The translations under genes and the position numbers were made by a program. Under the pieces are notes generated by a model. It did not search any database. It saw only the letters and a list, made by a program, of their open reading frames with translations, and was not told the origin of the DNA. A stretch of DNA of 64,000 nt, taken from Sarcomyxa edulis. Lineage: Eukaryota > Basidiomycota > Agaricomycetes > Agaricales > Mycenaceae. Location: assembly GCA_009761415.1 (NCBI GenBank), contig QUOL01000003.1:186001-250000 (forward strand), read 5' to 3'. The first letter of the stretch is position 1, and the number at the start of each line of letters is the position of its first letter. This document shows positions 55,238 to 64,000 of this stretch, piece by piece.

Positions 55238-56311
55238 TTACAGTATCCCAACATGTAAATACGTATCGTTAGCTTGTGTATAAGACCGTCGAGTCCATCG
55301 AATGGTATGACTGGAGAAAGAAAGAGTCAGAGCATAAAATTGAATCAGAAAGATGCAATACACAATGACAAAGGAACTACACACATTATATTCGAGACGC
55401 TTTGAGTCATGCTCGTCTAGTTCATCTTCGTCCTGTTCATCGGGCTCATCTGATTCGTATGATTCGTCTGTTCCATCCGATCCGCCCGATCCGTCCGATT
55501 CGTATTGTTCAGCAGCATATTGCTCGTTTCTGCAATTCCAAGGTATACGGCCATCCCATCCCTCCAGCGGTTTCTTAGGTGGCAAGTGAGGCCGTGGCAG
55601 GTAGTAAGGCTTTTCGAAATACGACTCGATCATCGCCCATGTGTGCCTCTGCCACTCCATCAGAGACTGATACTCAGTGGCATATTCGTCGTTGATGCCA
55701 CCCATGTCACCGGTATCTATCACCTTGCCGGACAACCCATTCCTTTCGTCAATGATGAGCCATATATCAGTGTTGCGGACTCGCCACAGCAAGATGCCAG
55801 CCACCCAATCAGGAGCCCTACTGGATGCTTGGTTCAAGGCGGAGACCTGGGTAGGCATGGAGCCTAAGAAATTTTCTCCTTCAAGTCTTTCTACGTGATC
55901 AGCAAGCTCTTCGTCTGAGTTCGGGTCTATCAGGATACCAAAGCGTAATTCGGCATCGGGCAATCCTGGCCAGCAACAGCCGATAACAGCACAAGCAGGC
56001 CACTCAAGGATCCAGAGAGTGAATTCCTCCGGAAGATGAGGGTACTGCTGCAAAATTGCATTTAAGAACGCCTGGCGATCGAAAGGACGAAGGTTGGCGA
56101 GTACCCATGGGCGAGTACGAAAGAAGAGTGGAGATTGAATAAGTTCCATGTAAAATTGATAGAAAGCGCGGCGATGTGTGGGGATGTCAGAGAGTGGTAC
56201 CAGTTGACGCCATTTCTGACATACTCCTTGAGCTGCGATGAGACCTTTGAGGAGAAGATGTGGGTATATCTGGAGGAGTAATTCATTGGGGAAATCGGAA
56301 ATTTGGGTCAT
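55238..56311 (-). CDS. F-box-like protein with acidic tail, tandem array copy 4
   Basis: A 357-residue single-exon paralogue. The start at 56311 (MTQISDFPNELLLQIYPHL) was preferred over an upstream in-frame ATG at 56371 because it matches the other copies. The central domain is as in copy 3 (PACAVIGCCWPGLPDAELRFG, APDWVAGILLWRVRNTDIWLIIDERNGLSGKV). The acidic tail GSGGSDGTDESYESDEPDEQ and hydrophobic run SFVIVYCIFLIQFYALTLSF are retained, but the last residues differ from copy 3 because of a small indel. No internal stop. Confidence 0.8.
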   Translation of the reverse strand: MTQISDFPNELLLQIYPHLLLKGLIAAQGVCQKWRQLVPLSDIPTHRRAFYQFYMELIQSPLFFRTRPWVLANLRPFDRQAFLNAILQQYPHLPEEFTLWILEWPACAVIGCCWPGLPDAELRFGILIDPNSDEELADHVERLEGENFLGSMPTQVSALNQASSRAPDWVAGILLWRVRNTDIWLIIDERNGLSGKVIDTGDMGGINDEYATEYQSLMEWQRHTWAMIESYFEKPYYLPRPHLPPKKPLEGWDGRIPWNCRNEQYAAEQYESDGSGGSDGTDESYESDEPDEQDEDELDEHDSKRLEYNVCSSFVIVYCIFLIQFYALTLSFSSHTIRWTRRSYTQANDTYLHVGIL

Positions 56312-56460
56312 GGCTACTGATGCGTCGAGTGCTGATACTTGTCGAGTGACTGTTGCAGTCAAGCTAGTCAAGTCGAAGTATGGCGCAACGCATGCTGGTC
56401 GGTCTCCAAAGAGTGCGGAGGATTAGTCAAGAGATTCAAGGACCCAATCTGATAGTAATC

Positions 56461-56484
56461 GGGTGACCGTGACTGTCACGCGAC
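56461..56484 (-). promoter_or_regulatory. Conserved upstream element, F-box copy 4
   Basis: GGGTGACCGTGACTGTCACG then CGAC, about 150 bp upstream of the copy 4 start. Here the core CGTGACTGTCACG is a perfect 13-bp palindrome. Confidence 0.45.
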
Positions 56485-57323
56485 TGAGCGCTAGTCGACT
56501 TCGAATTCGGACAAGTCAACGCGTTATCGTGCCTGCCATCGAGCATTCATCAAGACTTGTCTGGTGAACGTTCCAATTTGCTGTCACTTTCCCCGCTCTG
56601 ATCGCTAGATTGTATGACCCTCCGCCTTACAGATGTATCGTGCGGAACGCCGTCGGATTGCACCATGGATGATACCTTCTTTGTGGTCTCCAACTCTCCG
56701 GTTATATTGCCGTGGTACGAGTCCACAACAATACTCCAACCAGCCAAGTATACGTAGTGACTCGTGCTGTAATCCGGTATATTCCATTCTTGTTTAGATT
56801 GGTGTTGGATTGGTGTAAGTACTCATATTTCAGCCCTTTATCTTCGAAACACAGTCAACGTATCCGGCAATCGTGCCGTTCATACACTCATGAGCGTAGA
56901 TCTGTTTAAAGCTGAGTTTTTTAAGATCTCACATCTTTGATGATTGACTCTTACTGATTCAGGTCTGTCATGAAGACGATTTCCCGTAACTCGAGCATAC
57001 ACCTTTTCACATGTATCTAGAATGCCATTGTCATTCTCGGCGTTTGTCCCAGGACCTGTGTACGTCCTTTGTGAGAAGCGCTGGAGTAGGCCTCCTCTTT
57101 TTCTGAATCAGGTTAGGCAATCTGGCATTCCCTAGGCTATGCACTGCGTTCCGAGCATCTCGAATGCGCGAGTCATTCCTTTGGTAATGATCAGAGCTCC
57201 CACTCCTATGCAACCTCTCATACCGCTTCCTATGGAAAGAATTGTCTCTATAAAGGCCTGCATCATGTCTCTATTGACCCATCTCATCAAATATATTCAG
57301 CCTGGTGTATCTCATCATTCCCT
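56485..57323. other. Intergenic region between F-box copy 4 and the C2HC gene
   Basis: About 840 bp upstream of two divergent genes. Short frames only. Presumably holds the promoter of the C2HC-motif gene. Confidence 0.4.
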
Positions 57324-58660
57324 ATGTATAATCATACGCACCACGGTGAGTACAGATAATTACTACACGGCTTTACGATTACTGAACACGTTTCTTAGAA
57401 GAGCGTTATCCTAAGCCTCCAGCGGGTGTAGCTGACAAGGACTTTCTGGATCATCTTGTCAGAAAAAATCGCAACAAGCTTGATCCTAGAAGGCCTCAAG
57501 ATATATTCAACCGCCGCGCTGATGCGTGGAACATCGATTTTGGTGGCCAGCATGCGGAAGATGACATTTTGATCGAAGCTTTCAACTACTATACTAGGGC
57601 CGTGGCGGAGGCCGCGCACAATCTTGAAGGAGCTCCTAGTATGACTGTAGGAGCACGATCGGACGTTTACTCTCGCTACGAGTATTCCGGCCTTCACACA
57701 AACAGTGGCCCACCTCATCGAACCAGGAGACAGAAGGCCCGCGACAAAGAATGGCGAGAGGATGTTACGTCTATCACTGACAAGGATGGACGTGAGGTTC
57801 TTCTACCTGAGCTCGAGAAACATCCTCAATACCAGTGCGGGGAAAAGCCGGCGTTACGTCCTTTTTTTGACGATCCAGCAAAGGCGGGGCCGGAACAAAA
57901 GGTATACTCACTGGCTCTTGACACCAGGGGAAAAACGAAGAAAATGTGCCGAAACTGCTTAGTCTGGGTGGATAACATGTTCGAACATCGCCCTGCATGC
58001 AGAGGAATGATGATCGTCGATGCTTCGAGTGGCCAGCAGTTCACATACTCAGCGAAGGTGTGTACAATAATCACTCGTCCTTGACTGGCGTTTTTATAGT
58101 CACAACGTTCATTCTGATAGACTGCTCCCTTGCCAAATACACGATCAAGTCACGGCGCTGACCTCACTAATGTCCCTTCGACTTCGAGTTATAACGTCGA
58201 CACCAGAAACAGAGCAGGCAATGCTCAAGGTAGAGATTATCAGCTCGCAAACTTTGATCCCGACAATGCCCGAAACATGGGCAACACTTCTCAAAGTATC
58301 GCTGGTCCGTCTACTGCTAGTTATGCATCTGTGCTCGCACAAGGGGCTCCGTCCTATGCGACACCTAGACAAGCTTACTACACTGGCATGCCTGTTAATC
58401 CGCATGGAAATATGGCTCCTAGTCCACCTGTGCAGCCCGCTATTGATCAATACAATGCCAGAAATATGTACAACAACTCGCAGGGTGTCTCGAGTTACTC
58501 TCAGGTCCCGGTCCAACAGCAGCCGCAAGGTTATGGATACCCAGCTCCTCAGGGACAAGGTCTTCCCGACCCTAACTCCGGCTACTACCAGCAAGGAGGA
58601 GGTTATAGCGCCATGTACTCCCCAAATGCTACGGGTCAGTGGCCTCCGTTCGGACAATAG
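57324..58660 (+). CDS. C2HC-motif protein with Q/Y/P-rich C-terminal tail
   Basis: A 406-residue protein of unknown function. Exons: 57324-57345 (MYNHTHH), 57399-58057 and 58121-58660, with canonical introns. The N-terminal part is basic and folded-looking (ERYPKPPAGVADKDFLDHLVRKNRNKLDPRRPQDIFNRRADAWNIDFGG; ILIEAFNYYTRAVAEAAHNL). It carries one compact putative zinc knuckle CRNCLVWVDNMFEHRPAC (ligands near C191, C194, H204 and C208; spacing C-x2-C-x9-H-x3-C). Residues from about 228 on are low-complexity Asn/Gln/Tyr/Pro/Gly (QQQPQGYGYPAPQGQG), prion-like in composition. It lies on the opposite strand inside the F-box array, between copies 4 and 5. It could be a nucleic-acid-associated or condensate-forming protein; this is speculative. 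Confidence 0.72.
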
Positions 58661-59956
58661 TGTCGCGATTCTCTCGCAATTCATCTCATTCCAGTCTATT
58701 CCGTCGACGTCGACGTCTTCGTAAATCTACCTGAGTCCGTCTCCAATCTTCTTGTCCCAACTTTTATTTTCGTCTAGACTCCATCTCGATATCTGATAGT
58801 GTCTTTGTGTACTACGCCTCAATCATGCCACGGTCCGTATTGTACTAGTTTCATCGCGGTTTCTGTCTCCATGGGCGAATTCACTGTAGTGTCATCCTTA
58901 CGCACCTCTTATCTTGATTATTCCTCAATATGTGATTCGTATAGTATTCGTCATTCTCATATTGTGTGTCTAAGTGTCGAGGGTTGAAAAGTCCCGGCTA
59001 TTGATCATATAAGTACGATATAAGTACAAGATCTAGTCAGTAGAGCAAATCAAATGTAATCCTCAATCCTCTATCGTTTGCTAGAAGAACGAAGCCTCTT
59101 CGGACGGAAGGCAGAAAGAGGTACACCTTCAGCTGACAATGTCTCTTCTTCTGTACAGCTCCCAAATCACCGTCCCTCTTTCGTTTGCATCCCAGCCCGT
59201 GACCAACTAGACCAATTTTCGACCTCTGGAAGTTTCTCAAAAGTGACCCGGAGAATGAAGTGATGAATCATAGTTGTCTTGAATCCGAAAAGTGCTTTCT
59301 GCAGAGGGACAGCTCCAGGTCTCGGAAATATCGAGGAAGGAATGGAACAACCTCGTCGCTCGTTGAGCTTCATGATACTATGTGCGAACGAGTGATCTGG
59401 CATATTGGGCCCAGGATACATCTAAGCTGTCATCTCGCTTTCGGAAAGCTCGCCATCCTGGAAACTAGTGGGATATTGCAGAGTACGAGCTAATCAATTG
59501 GTGCAAAGGAAAGTCTGAAAACCCAGGGAAGCAACAAGGCAATGCATACGGACAGGAAGTTGAGGCCTCGGAGTTCGATATAAGCTAGTAACTCGGGATG
59601 CAAGCTGATGCAAGTAAGGAAGTTCCGATTGCCAGGGCACCGAAAGGCTGAGAGGCTAGCCTTGAGATCGGAACGGCGTCTATCCAAGTAGAGTGGTGAC
59701 TGATCTGTCGACTGAAAGGGCAAGCCTTTTCGCTCGGACCGACCTCTTTCCGACTTTGATATATACCTATAGGATCGCGCTCGTCATGACCGTATATTGT
59801 CATATTATAGTTAGCTTGTGTGTATGCGCGTGGAGTCCGTCGAGTAGTAAGGTCAAAGATCTGATGCATACGACGAAATCAGAAAGAGTTTGATACTCGG
59901 GCGTGAAAGTGACCACACACATTATATTCAAGACGCTTTGCGTCTTTTTCGTCTTG
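58661..59956. other. Gene-poor region
   Basis: About 1.3 kb. The first few hundred bases are probably 3' UTR of the C2HC gene. The rest has short frames on both strands with no coding signal. Near 59900-59940 it keeps ACACACATTATATTCAAGAC, homologous to the 3' tail of F-box copies 3 and 4. Confidence 0.4.
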
Positions 59957-60829
59957 TCAATCTTCGTCTCGTTCGTCTTCCTGTTCATCATCTGGAGAGT
60001 CTGATGAGTCTGATAGATCTGATGGATCTTGTTCGACTGTGTATGGTTTGTTTCTGCAACTCCAAGGGATCCGGTCATCCCACTGTCGCGGCGGCCCATT
60101 GTATATGCGCCACAATACGTTCGAAGGGGGCTTTTGTGACTCTAACTGAATCTTCGACCAGATATACCTTTGCCACTCCACCAAGCTTGAATATTGGAAC
60201 TCATATTCATCGCCAACGCAATCCGCGAAGTTGGTATCCAACACCTTGCCGAACAACTCCCCTTCGTCGACGACAATCCATATAGAGCCATTGCAGTCTT
60301 GCCACAACTGCACGACAGCTACCCAATTACTGACGTTGGGCAACGATTGACGAAGCCCGGAGACCTGGGGAGGCATACAGCCCAGAAAATTCTGTCCTTC
60401 GAGTATCTCGATGTTATCAGCGACCTCCTCAGTCGAGTTTGGATCCATCAGGATACCACATCGCTTGTTACTACTGGGTAATCCTGGCCAGCAGCAACCG
60501 ACGACAGCACGAGCAGGCCACTCGAGTATCCAGAGGGTCAATTCTTCTGGGAGGTGTGGATACTGCTCCAGAAGTGCATCTAAGAATGCCTGGCGATCAA
60601 AAGAGCGAAGGTTGGCAAGGACCCACGGGCGAGTACGAAAGAAGAGGGAAGACTCGATTAGTTTCAGGTAGAGGTCATAGAAAGCTCGACGATGTGTAGG
60701 GATATCAGATAGCGGTACTAGTTGGCGTCATTTCTGGCAGACTCCTTGGGCTGCGACGAGACTTTTGAGAGGAAGATATGGGTATATCTGGAGGAGCAGT
60801 TCATTGGGAAAATCGGATATTTGGTTCAT
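59957..60829 (-). pseudogene. F-box-like protein, tandem array copy 5, nonsense mutation
   Basis: Starts MNQISDFPNELLLQIYPYLPLKSLVAAQGVCQK at 60829, then the tryptophan codon found in the other four copies (QKWRQL or QNWRQL) is TGA at 60730-60728. Downstream the frame is open again (LVPLSDIPTHRRAFYDLYLKLIESSLFFRTRPWVLANLRSFDRQAF, LWILEWPARAVVGCCWPGLP, NWVAVVQLWQDCNGSIWIVVDE) and ends EQEDERDED at 59957, earlier than in copies 3 and 4, whose tail sequence persists untranslated just beyond. The single early stop predicts a 33-residue product. Re-initiation or editing is not supported, so it is called a recent pseudogene. Confidence 0.85.
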
Positions 60830-60920
60830 AAGTGTCGATGGATCTCGATGGGTGGTCGAGGAACAGGTGCAATGCTAGAGCTGCACTAAAGAGCATCTCA
60901 TCGTTAGCTAAACAGTCGAT

Positions 60921-62194
60921 ATGACTGCGAGAACTATTTTCGTTACAGGCGCTACAGGACAACAAGGCAAAGCCTTGATTCAAGCTCTCCGTCCAGACGA
61001 TAACTCAACCCTTGCTTTCCACGTATTGGCTCTGACGCGTACGGCTACTTCACCTAGTGCTGAAGATCTTGGGTCAGAAAAGCATGTCACTGTGGTGGAA
61101 GGAGACCTGGATTCTCCTGAATCTATTCGAAAGATATTCGAGGCTGCGAAGGATAAAGGCGGAATCTGGGGAGTCTTCTGTGTGCTAGCGTACCCGGGTC
61201 TGGGAGCAAACGCTGATGGCGAGGAAAAGCAAGGCAAAGTACGTGTCAGACTTGCGCTGCACTGTATATAATCTCTGACGGACGCTTACAGATACTTGCA
61301 GACATAGCGCTAGAATTCGGAGTTTCATCCTATGTATTCTCATCCGTTGAACGAGGCGGAGAGTATTATGATGACAAGCTTGTACTGGATCGTCTCGCCA
61401 AAGTCACCATCGAACACCATATTCAGGAACTTGGCACGAAAGGCCTTCCTTGGACGTGAGTGATGTACGCTCTTCGATATATAGAGCATCCACCAACTAA
61501 AGGCAGGATCTTACGACCTGGCTTCTTCATGGAAAATTACGACGGCTTCATCGGATCCATCACTGTTGCCGCCATGAAAGCAGGTTTGAAACCTACTACG
61601 ACTATGCAATTGATTGTAAGTCTGGTACTTCCTGCTAGATCACACGGTGCTGATTTCAGTCTCTGTATCTCAGGCAGCAGATGATATTGGGAATGTCGCT
61701 GCAGCTGTATTTAAGGTAGATTCTGATTTGCTATCACTCTTCGACATGTACTGAGGTATATATACATCCAGAGCCCCGAAACCTATGCATCCCAGATTCT
61801 CGCGGTCGTCGGGGACATTTTGACTATGTCAGAGCAAGAGGCAGCATACGAAAAGGCTACAGGTCGGCCAATGCCTTCGATACCCAGCTTTCTTGCCAGA
61901 GGCCTTATTGCAATGAACGGACAAACTCAGGAAATGTAAGACTTTCTCCTTCTCTTCTTCCCGCATCCGCTGATCGTTTCGGCTATCAGACTTGCCGATG
62001 TAGAACGGATTCACCTCGCTCGTACGAGCGGTGAAGCTCCCGAAGTTGAGGGGCAGAGGGTTGCTGCCCGCGCTGCATATCCGGAGATGAAGAGTTTCGA
62101 GGAGTGGGCTGCGACGAGAGCAAAGGGACTAGCATCGAGACCGAAGAATTGGAACCAGTTCTCTATCATACGTCTGATTATGGGGAAAAAGTAG
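60921..62194 (+). CDS. NmrA-like family NAD(P)-binding protein (copy 2)
   Basis: MTARTIFVTGATGQQGKALIQAL gives the GxxGxxG dinucleotide loop. HVTVVEGDLDSPESIRKIFEAAKDKGGIWGVFCVLAYPG is the usual second half of the Rossmann region, followed by SYVFSSVERGGEYYDDKLVLDRLAKVTIEHHIQEL, where Y and K could be the YxxxK pair, and ILRPGFFMENYDGFIGSITVAAMKAGLKP. The C-terminal half includes AADDIGNVAAAVFK, the HSCARG-like cofactor strand, and SFEEWAATRAKGLASRPKNWNQF, ending MGKK with TAG at 62192-62194. About five short introns. It is more HSCARG-like than the gene at 2849 and is not a recent duplicate of it. The 3' end converges on ADE6, 160 bp away. Confidence 0.88.
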
Positions 62195-62354
62195 GGCCAC
62201 AATGAATTTTCTTTGGAAACTTCGGCACAAATCCTGATACAACATATATATTATGACTGCGCTTCATTTACATCGATACTTTTGTTCTTCTTTCCTAGAA
62301 GATAAAATGTCGTACACGAAATGCATTAGGAAGGGCGAGTCAACATACCTCATT

Positions 62355-64000
62355 CTAATTGCACCACTTCCGTGCATTTTGGAACAATCTAAACCATGGA
62401 CCGGTCCCTTTCCACGAATCAGTGAACGAAGCTGGGTACCAGCTATTGCTCTCTAGAGCGGCGACACGTTCCGGGTGCGGCATCAGAGCCAACACCCGTC
62501 CATCAGGTGTCTGGATTCCAGTGATTCCTCCTGGGCTGCCATTGGGATTCAAAGGATAGACTTCTGTGGGTGCACCGCTAGAATCAATGTATCGCACAGC
62601 TAGGAGACCTTGCGATTCCAACAGTTCTCTATGTCCATTCCCAGAGAACGATGCTCGCCCTTCGCCGTGAGCTACAGCAACTGGAAGTTTTGAGCCAACC
62701 ATATCACGTAGGAATACAGATGAACGCGTGACACTGTTGTCCACAATCTCGACCATAGAAACCCGACCTTCGAAACGCTCGCTGCGATTGGGCTTGAAGT
62801 CGGGCCAATCCTGAGCTCCTGGTATGATCTCTTTGAGATGGCTCAAGAATTGACACCCGTTACATACGGCGAGCGTGAAAGTGGTATCGCGAAGGAAAAA
62901 GTCGACAAACTCTTTCCGTGCCGTGTCGTTGAGGAGAGCAGAGTGTGCCCAGCCTTTACCAGCACCCAACACGTCTCCGTACGAGAATCCACCGCAAGCA
63001 GCTAGTCCTCTGAATTCACTGAGGCTAGTCTTCCCACTGAGAATATCAGACATGTGAACGTCGACAGCATCAAACCCTGCAGCAGTAAATGCCCAGGCCA
63101 TCTCGATTTGTCCGTTCACACCTTGTTCACGGAGAATGGCTACCTTTGGCCGTCTGAACAAATCGCGAGCGGGAGCGTAAGAGAACGTGAGGTCGTAGGA
63201 TAAGCCCTTGTTTGTTTCGGATTTGATGAGCTCGAATTCTTCCTTGGCCGCAGCTGCATTGTCGCGAATGGTTTGGATTTGGTAAGACGTATCTGCCCAT
63301 ATCTGTTGTAGCTCTTGACGAGTGCTCGAGAAGATCGGGTTTGAGCCATAGATGATCGTAAAGCTTTGGTCCTCGTGTGATTCGTTGACCTTTCCGATTG
63401 CATGGATGGAAGTCGACGGGAAACCCGCACCTACAAACGCACTCATCAATTCTCCGAGTTTATCAAGCTTGACCTGTACGACAGCCCCCAGTTCCTCGTT
63501 GAACAGTGTGCCAACAGGATCATCCGTGGAATTCGAATGCAGTGCATCGAGAGAGATCTGAACGCCAACCCTCCCTGCGAAACTCATCTCCGCCAGCGTC
63601 GTGAACAAGCCTCCATCTGAACGATCATGATATGCCAACACCAATCCAGGGTGGCTCTTCCTCACGGTTTGACAACCAGTGAAAAACGCTTTCAAAGTCG
63701 CAGGGTCCTCTACATCAGGAGCCTCTTGACCTATCTGCTTGAAGACTTGTGCAAGAGCTGATCCGCCCAGACGTTCTTTCCCATTCGCGAGATCGAAGAA
63801 TACAAGGACAGTTGGTCCTCCCACATCCGTGCGGAGCTGTGGCGTCCATGTTTCACGGACATCATCGACGGGGGCGAACGCGGTAACAATCAGAGATAAA
63901 GGCGAGCTAACTTCCCGCTCATCTCCATCCTGCCTCCATTTCATGGACATGGACATCGAGTCCTTACCCACTGGGATTCCCACCCCAAGGGCAGGACACA
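62355..64000 (-). CDS. ADE6: Phosphoribosylformylglycinamidine synthase, C-terminal part (5' end off window)
   Basis: Glutamine-dependent purine-biosynthesis enzyme converting FGAR to FGAM. The window covers roughly the last 545 codons in one open exon, from CPALGVGIPVGKDSMSMSMKW through the second synthetase half (LAYHDRSDGGLFTTLAEMSFAGRVG, FNEELGAVVQV) to the C-terminal class-I glutamine amidotransferase: KVAILREQGVNGQIEMAWAFTAAGFDAVDVHMSD, ACGGFSYGDVLGAGKGWA, the nucleophile region AVCNGCQFLSHL and the His-Glu pair in LMPHPERV. It ends FRLFQNARKWCN with the stop at 62357-62355. No disruption was seen. The N-terminus and start lie beyond 64000. Confidence 0.97.
   Translation of the reverse strand, partial: CPALGVGIPVGKDSMSMSMKWRQDGDEREVSSPLSLIVTAFAPVDDVRETWTPQLRTDVGGPTVLVFFDLANGKERLGGSALAQVFKQIGQEAPDVEDPATLKAFFTGCQTVRKSHPGLVLAYHDRSDGGLFTTLAEMSFAGRVGVQISLDALHSNSTDDPVGTLFNEELGAVVQVKLDKLGELMSAFVGAGFPSTSIHAIGKVNESHEDQSFTIIYGSNPIFSSTRQELQQIWADTSYQIQTIRDNAAAAKEEFELIKSETNKGLSYDLTFSYAPARDLFRRPKVAILREQGVNGQIEMAWAFTAAGFDAVDVHMSDILSGKTSLSEFRGLAACGGFSYGDVLGAGKGWAHSALLNDTARKEFVDFFLRDTTFTLAVCNGCQFLSHLKEIIPGAQDWPDFKPNRSERFEGRVSMVEIVDNSVTRSSVFLRDMVGSKLPVAVAHGEGRASFSGNGHRELLESQGLLAVRYIDSSGAPTEVYPLNPNGSPGGITGIQTPDGRVLALMPHPERVAALESNSWYPASFTDSWKGTGPWFRLFQNARKWCN

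Overview
The window is nuclear DNA from a filamentous fungus, most likely a basidiomycete of the Agaricomycetes type. The genes are cut by many 48-80 bp GT-AG introns. The clearest proteins (an Ariadne-type RBR ubiquitin ligase, urea/H+ symporter DUR3, cytosolic lysyl-tRNA synthetase, an ENOSF1-like L-fuconate dehydratase, formylglycinamidine ribotide synthase) are eukaryotic and fungal in style. No bacterial operons, rRNA, convincing tRNA or CRISPR array was seen. Exon joins were worked out by eye from open frames, splice consensus and family motifs, so exact junctions are predictions.

Layout. 1-1995 (-): a proline-rich adaptor-like protein with an EH-like N-terminus, running off the left edge. 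2849-4256 (+): an NmrA-like reductase. 4803-8998 and 11680-15875: two apparently identical, full-length, autonomous hAT DNA transposons (4,196 bp each, same orientation) that bracket the essential KRS1 gene (9152-11485). The second copy lies directly against a flavin monooxygenase gene (15883-17929, -), and its target-site duplication overlaps that gene's stop codon. Then a 3-mercaptopyruvate-sulfurtransferase-like rhodanese (18247-19507, +), DUR3 (19974-23115, +) with a GC-AG intron and a 9-nt microexon, an alpha-L-rhamnosidase-like six-hairpin glycosidase (-), the RBR E3 ligase (26506-28805, +) and a secreted double-CBM20 protein with a Ser/Thr-rich tail (-).

The middle (about 31-49 kb) is accessory DNA. 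It holds three paralogous small genes (31897, 42693 and 46878, all +) with the same four-exon design, the L-fuconate dehydratase gene (+), a coiled-coil protein (-), a 44-residue membrane micro-protein ending in CKACH (-), an F-box/LRR gene interrupted by a 381-bp palindromic MITE-like element (-), degenerate or poorly resolved genes, and a multipass membrane protein (-).

The right part (49.6-60.8 kb) is a tandem array of five minus-strand F-box-like paralogs, the last one broken by a nonsense codon. A plus-strand gene for a C2HC-motif protein with a Q/Y/P-rich tail sits inside the array. A second NmrA-like gene (60921-62194, +) and the 3' half of ADE6 (62355-64000, -) close the window.

Housekeeping genes (KRS1, DUR3, RBR ligase, ADE6) are interleaved with fast-evolving families (F-box array, three-member small-gene family) and recently active transposons. 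The best candidate for something undescribed is the three-member small helical family, which may be stand-alone versions of the four-helix bundle found at the N-terminus of fungal NLR-type proteins. Next come the palindromic MITE and the F-box array with its shared upstream element.
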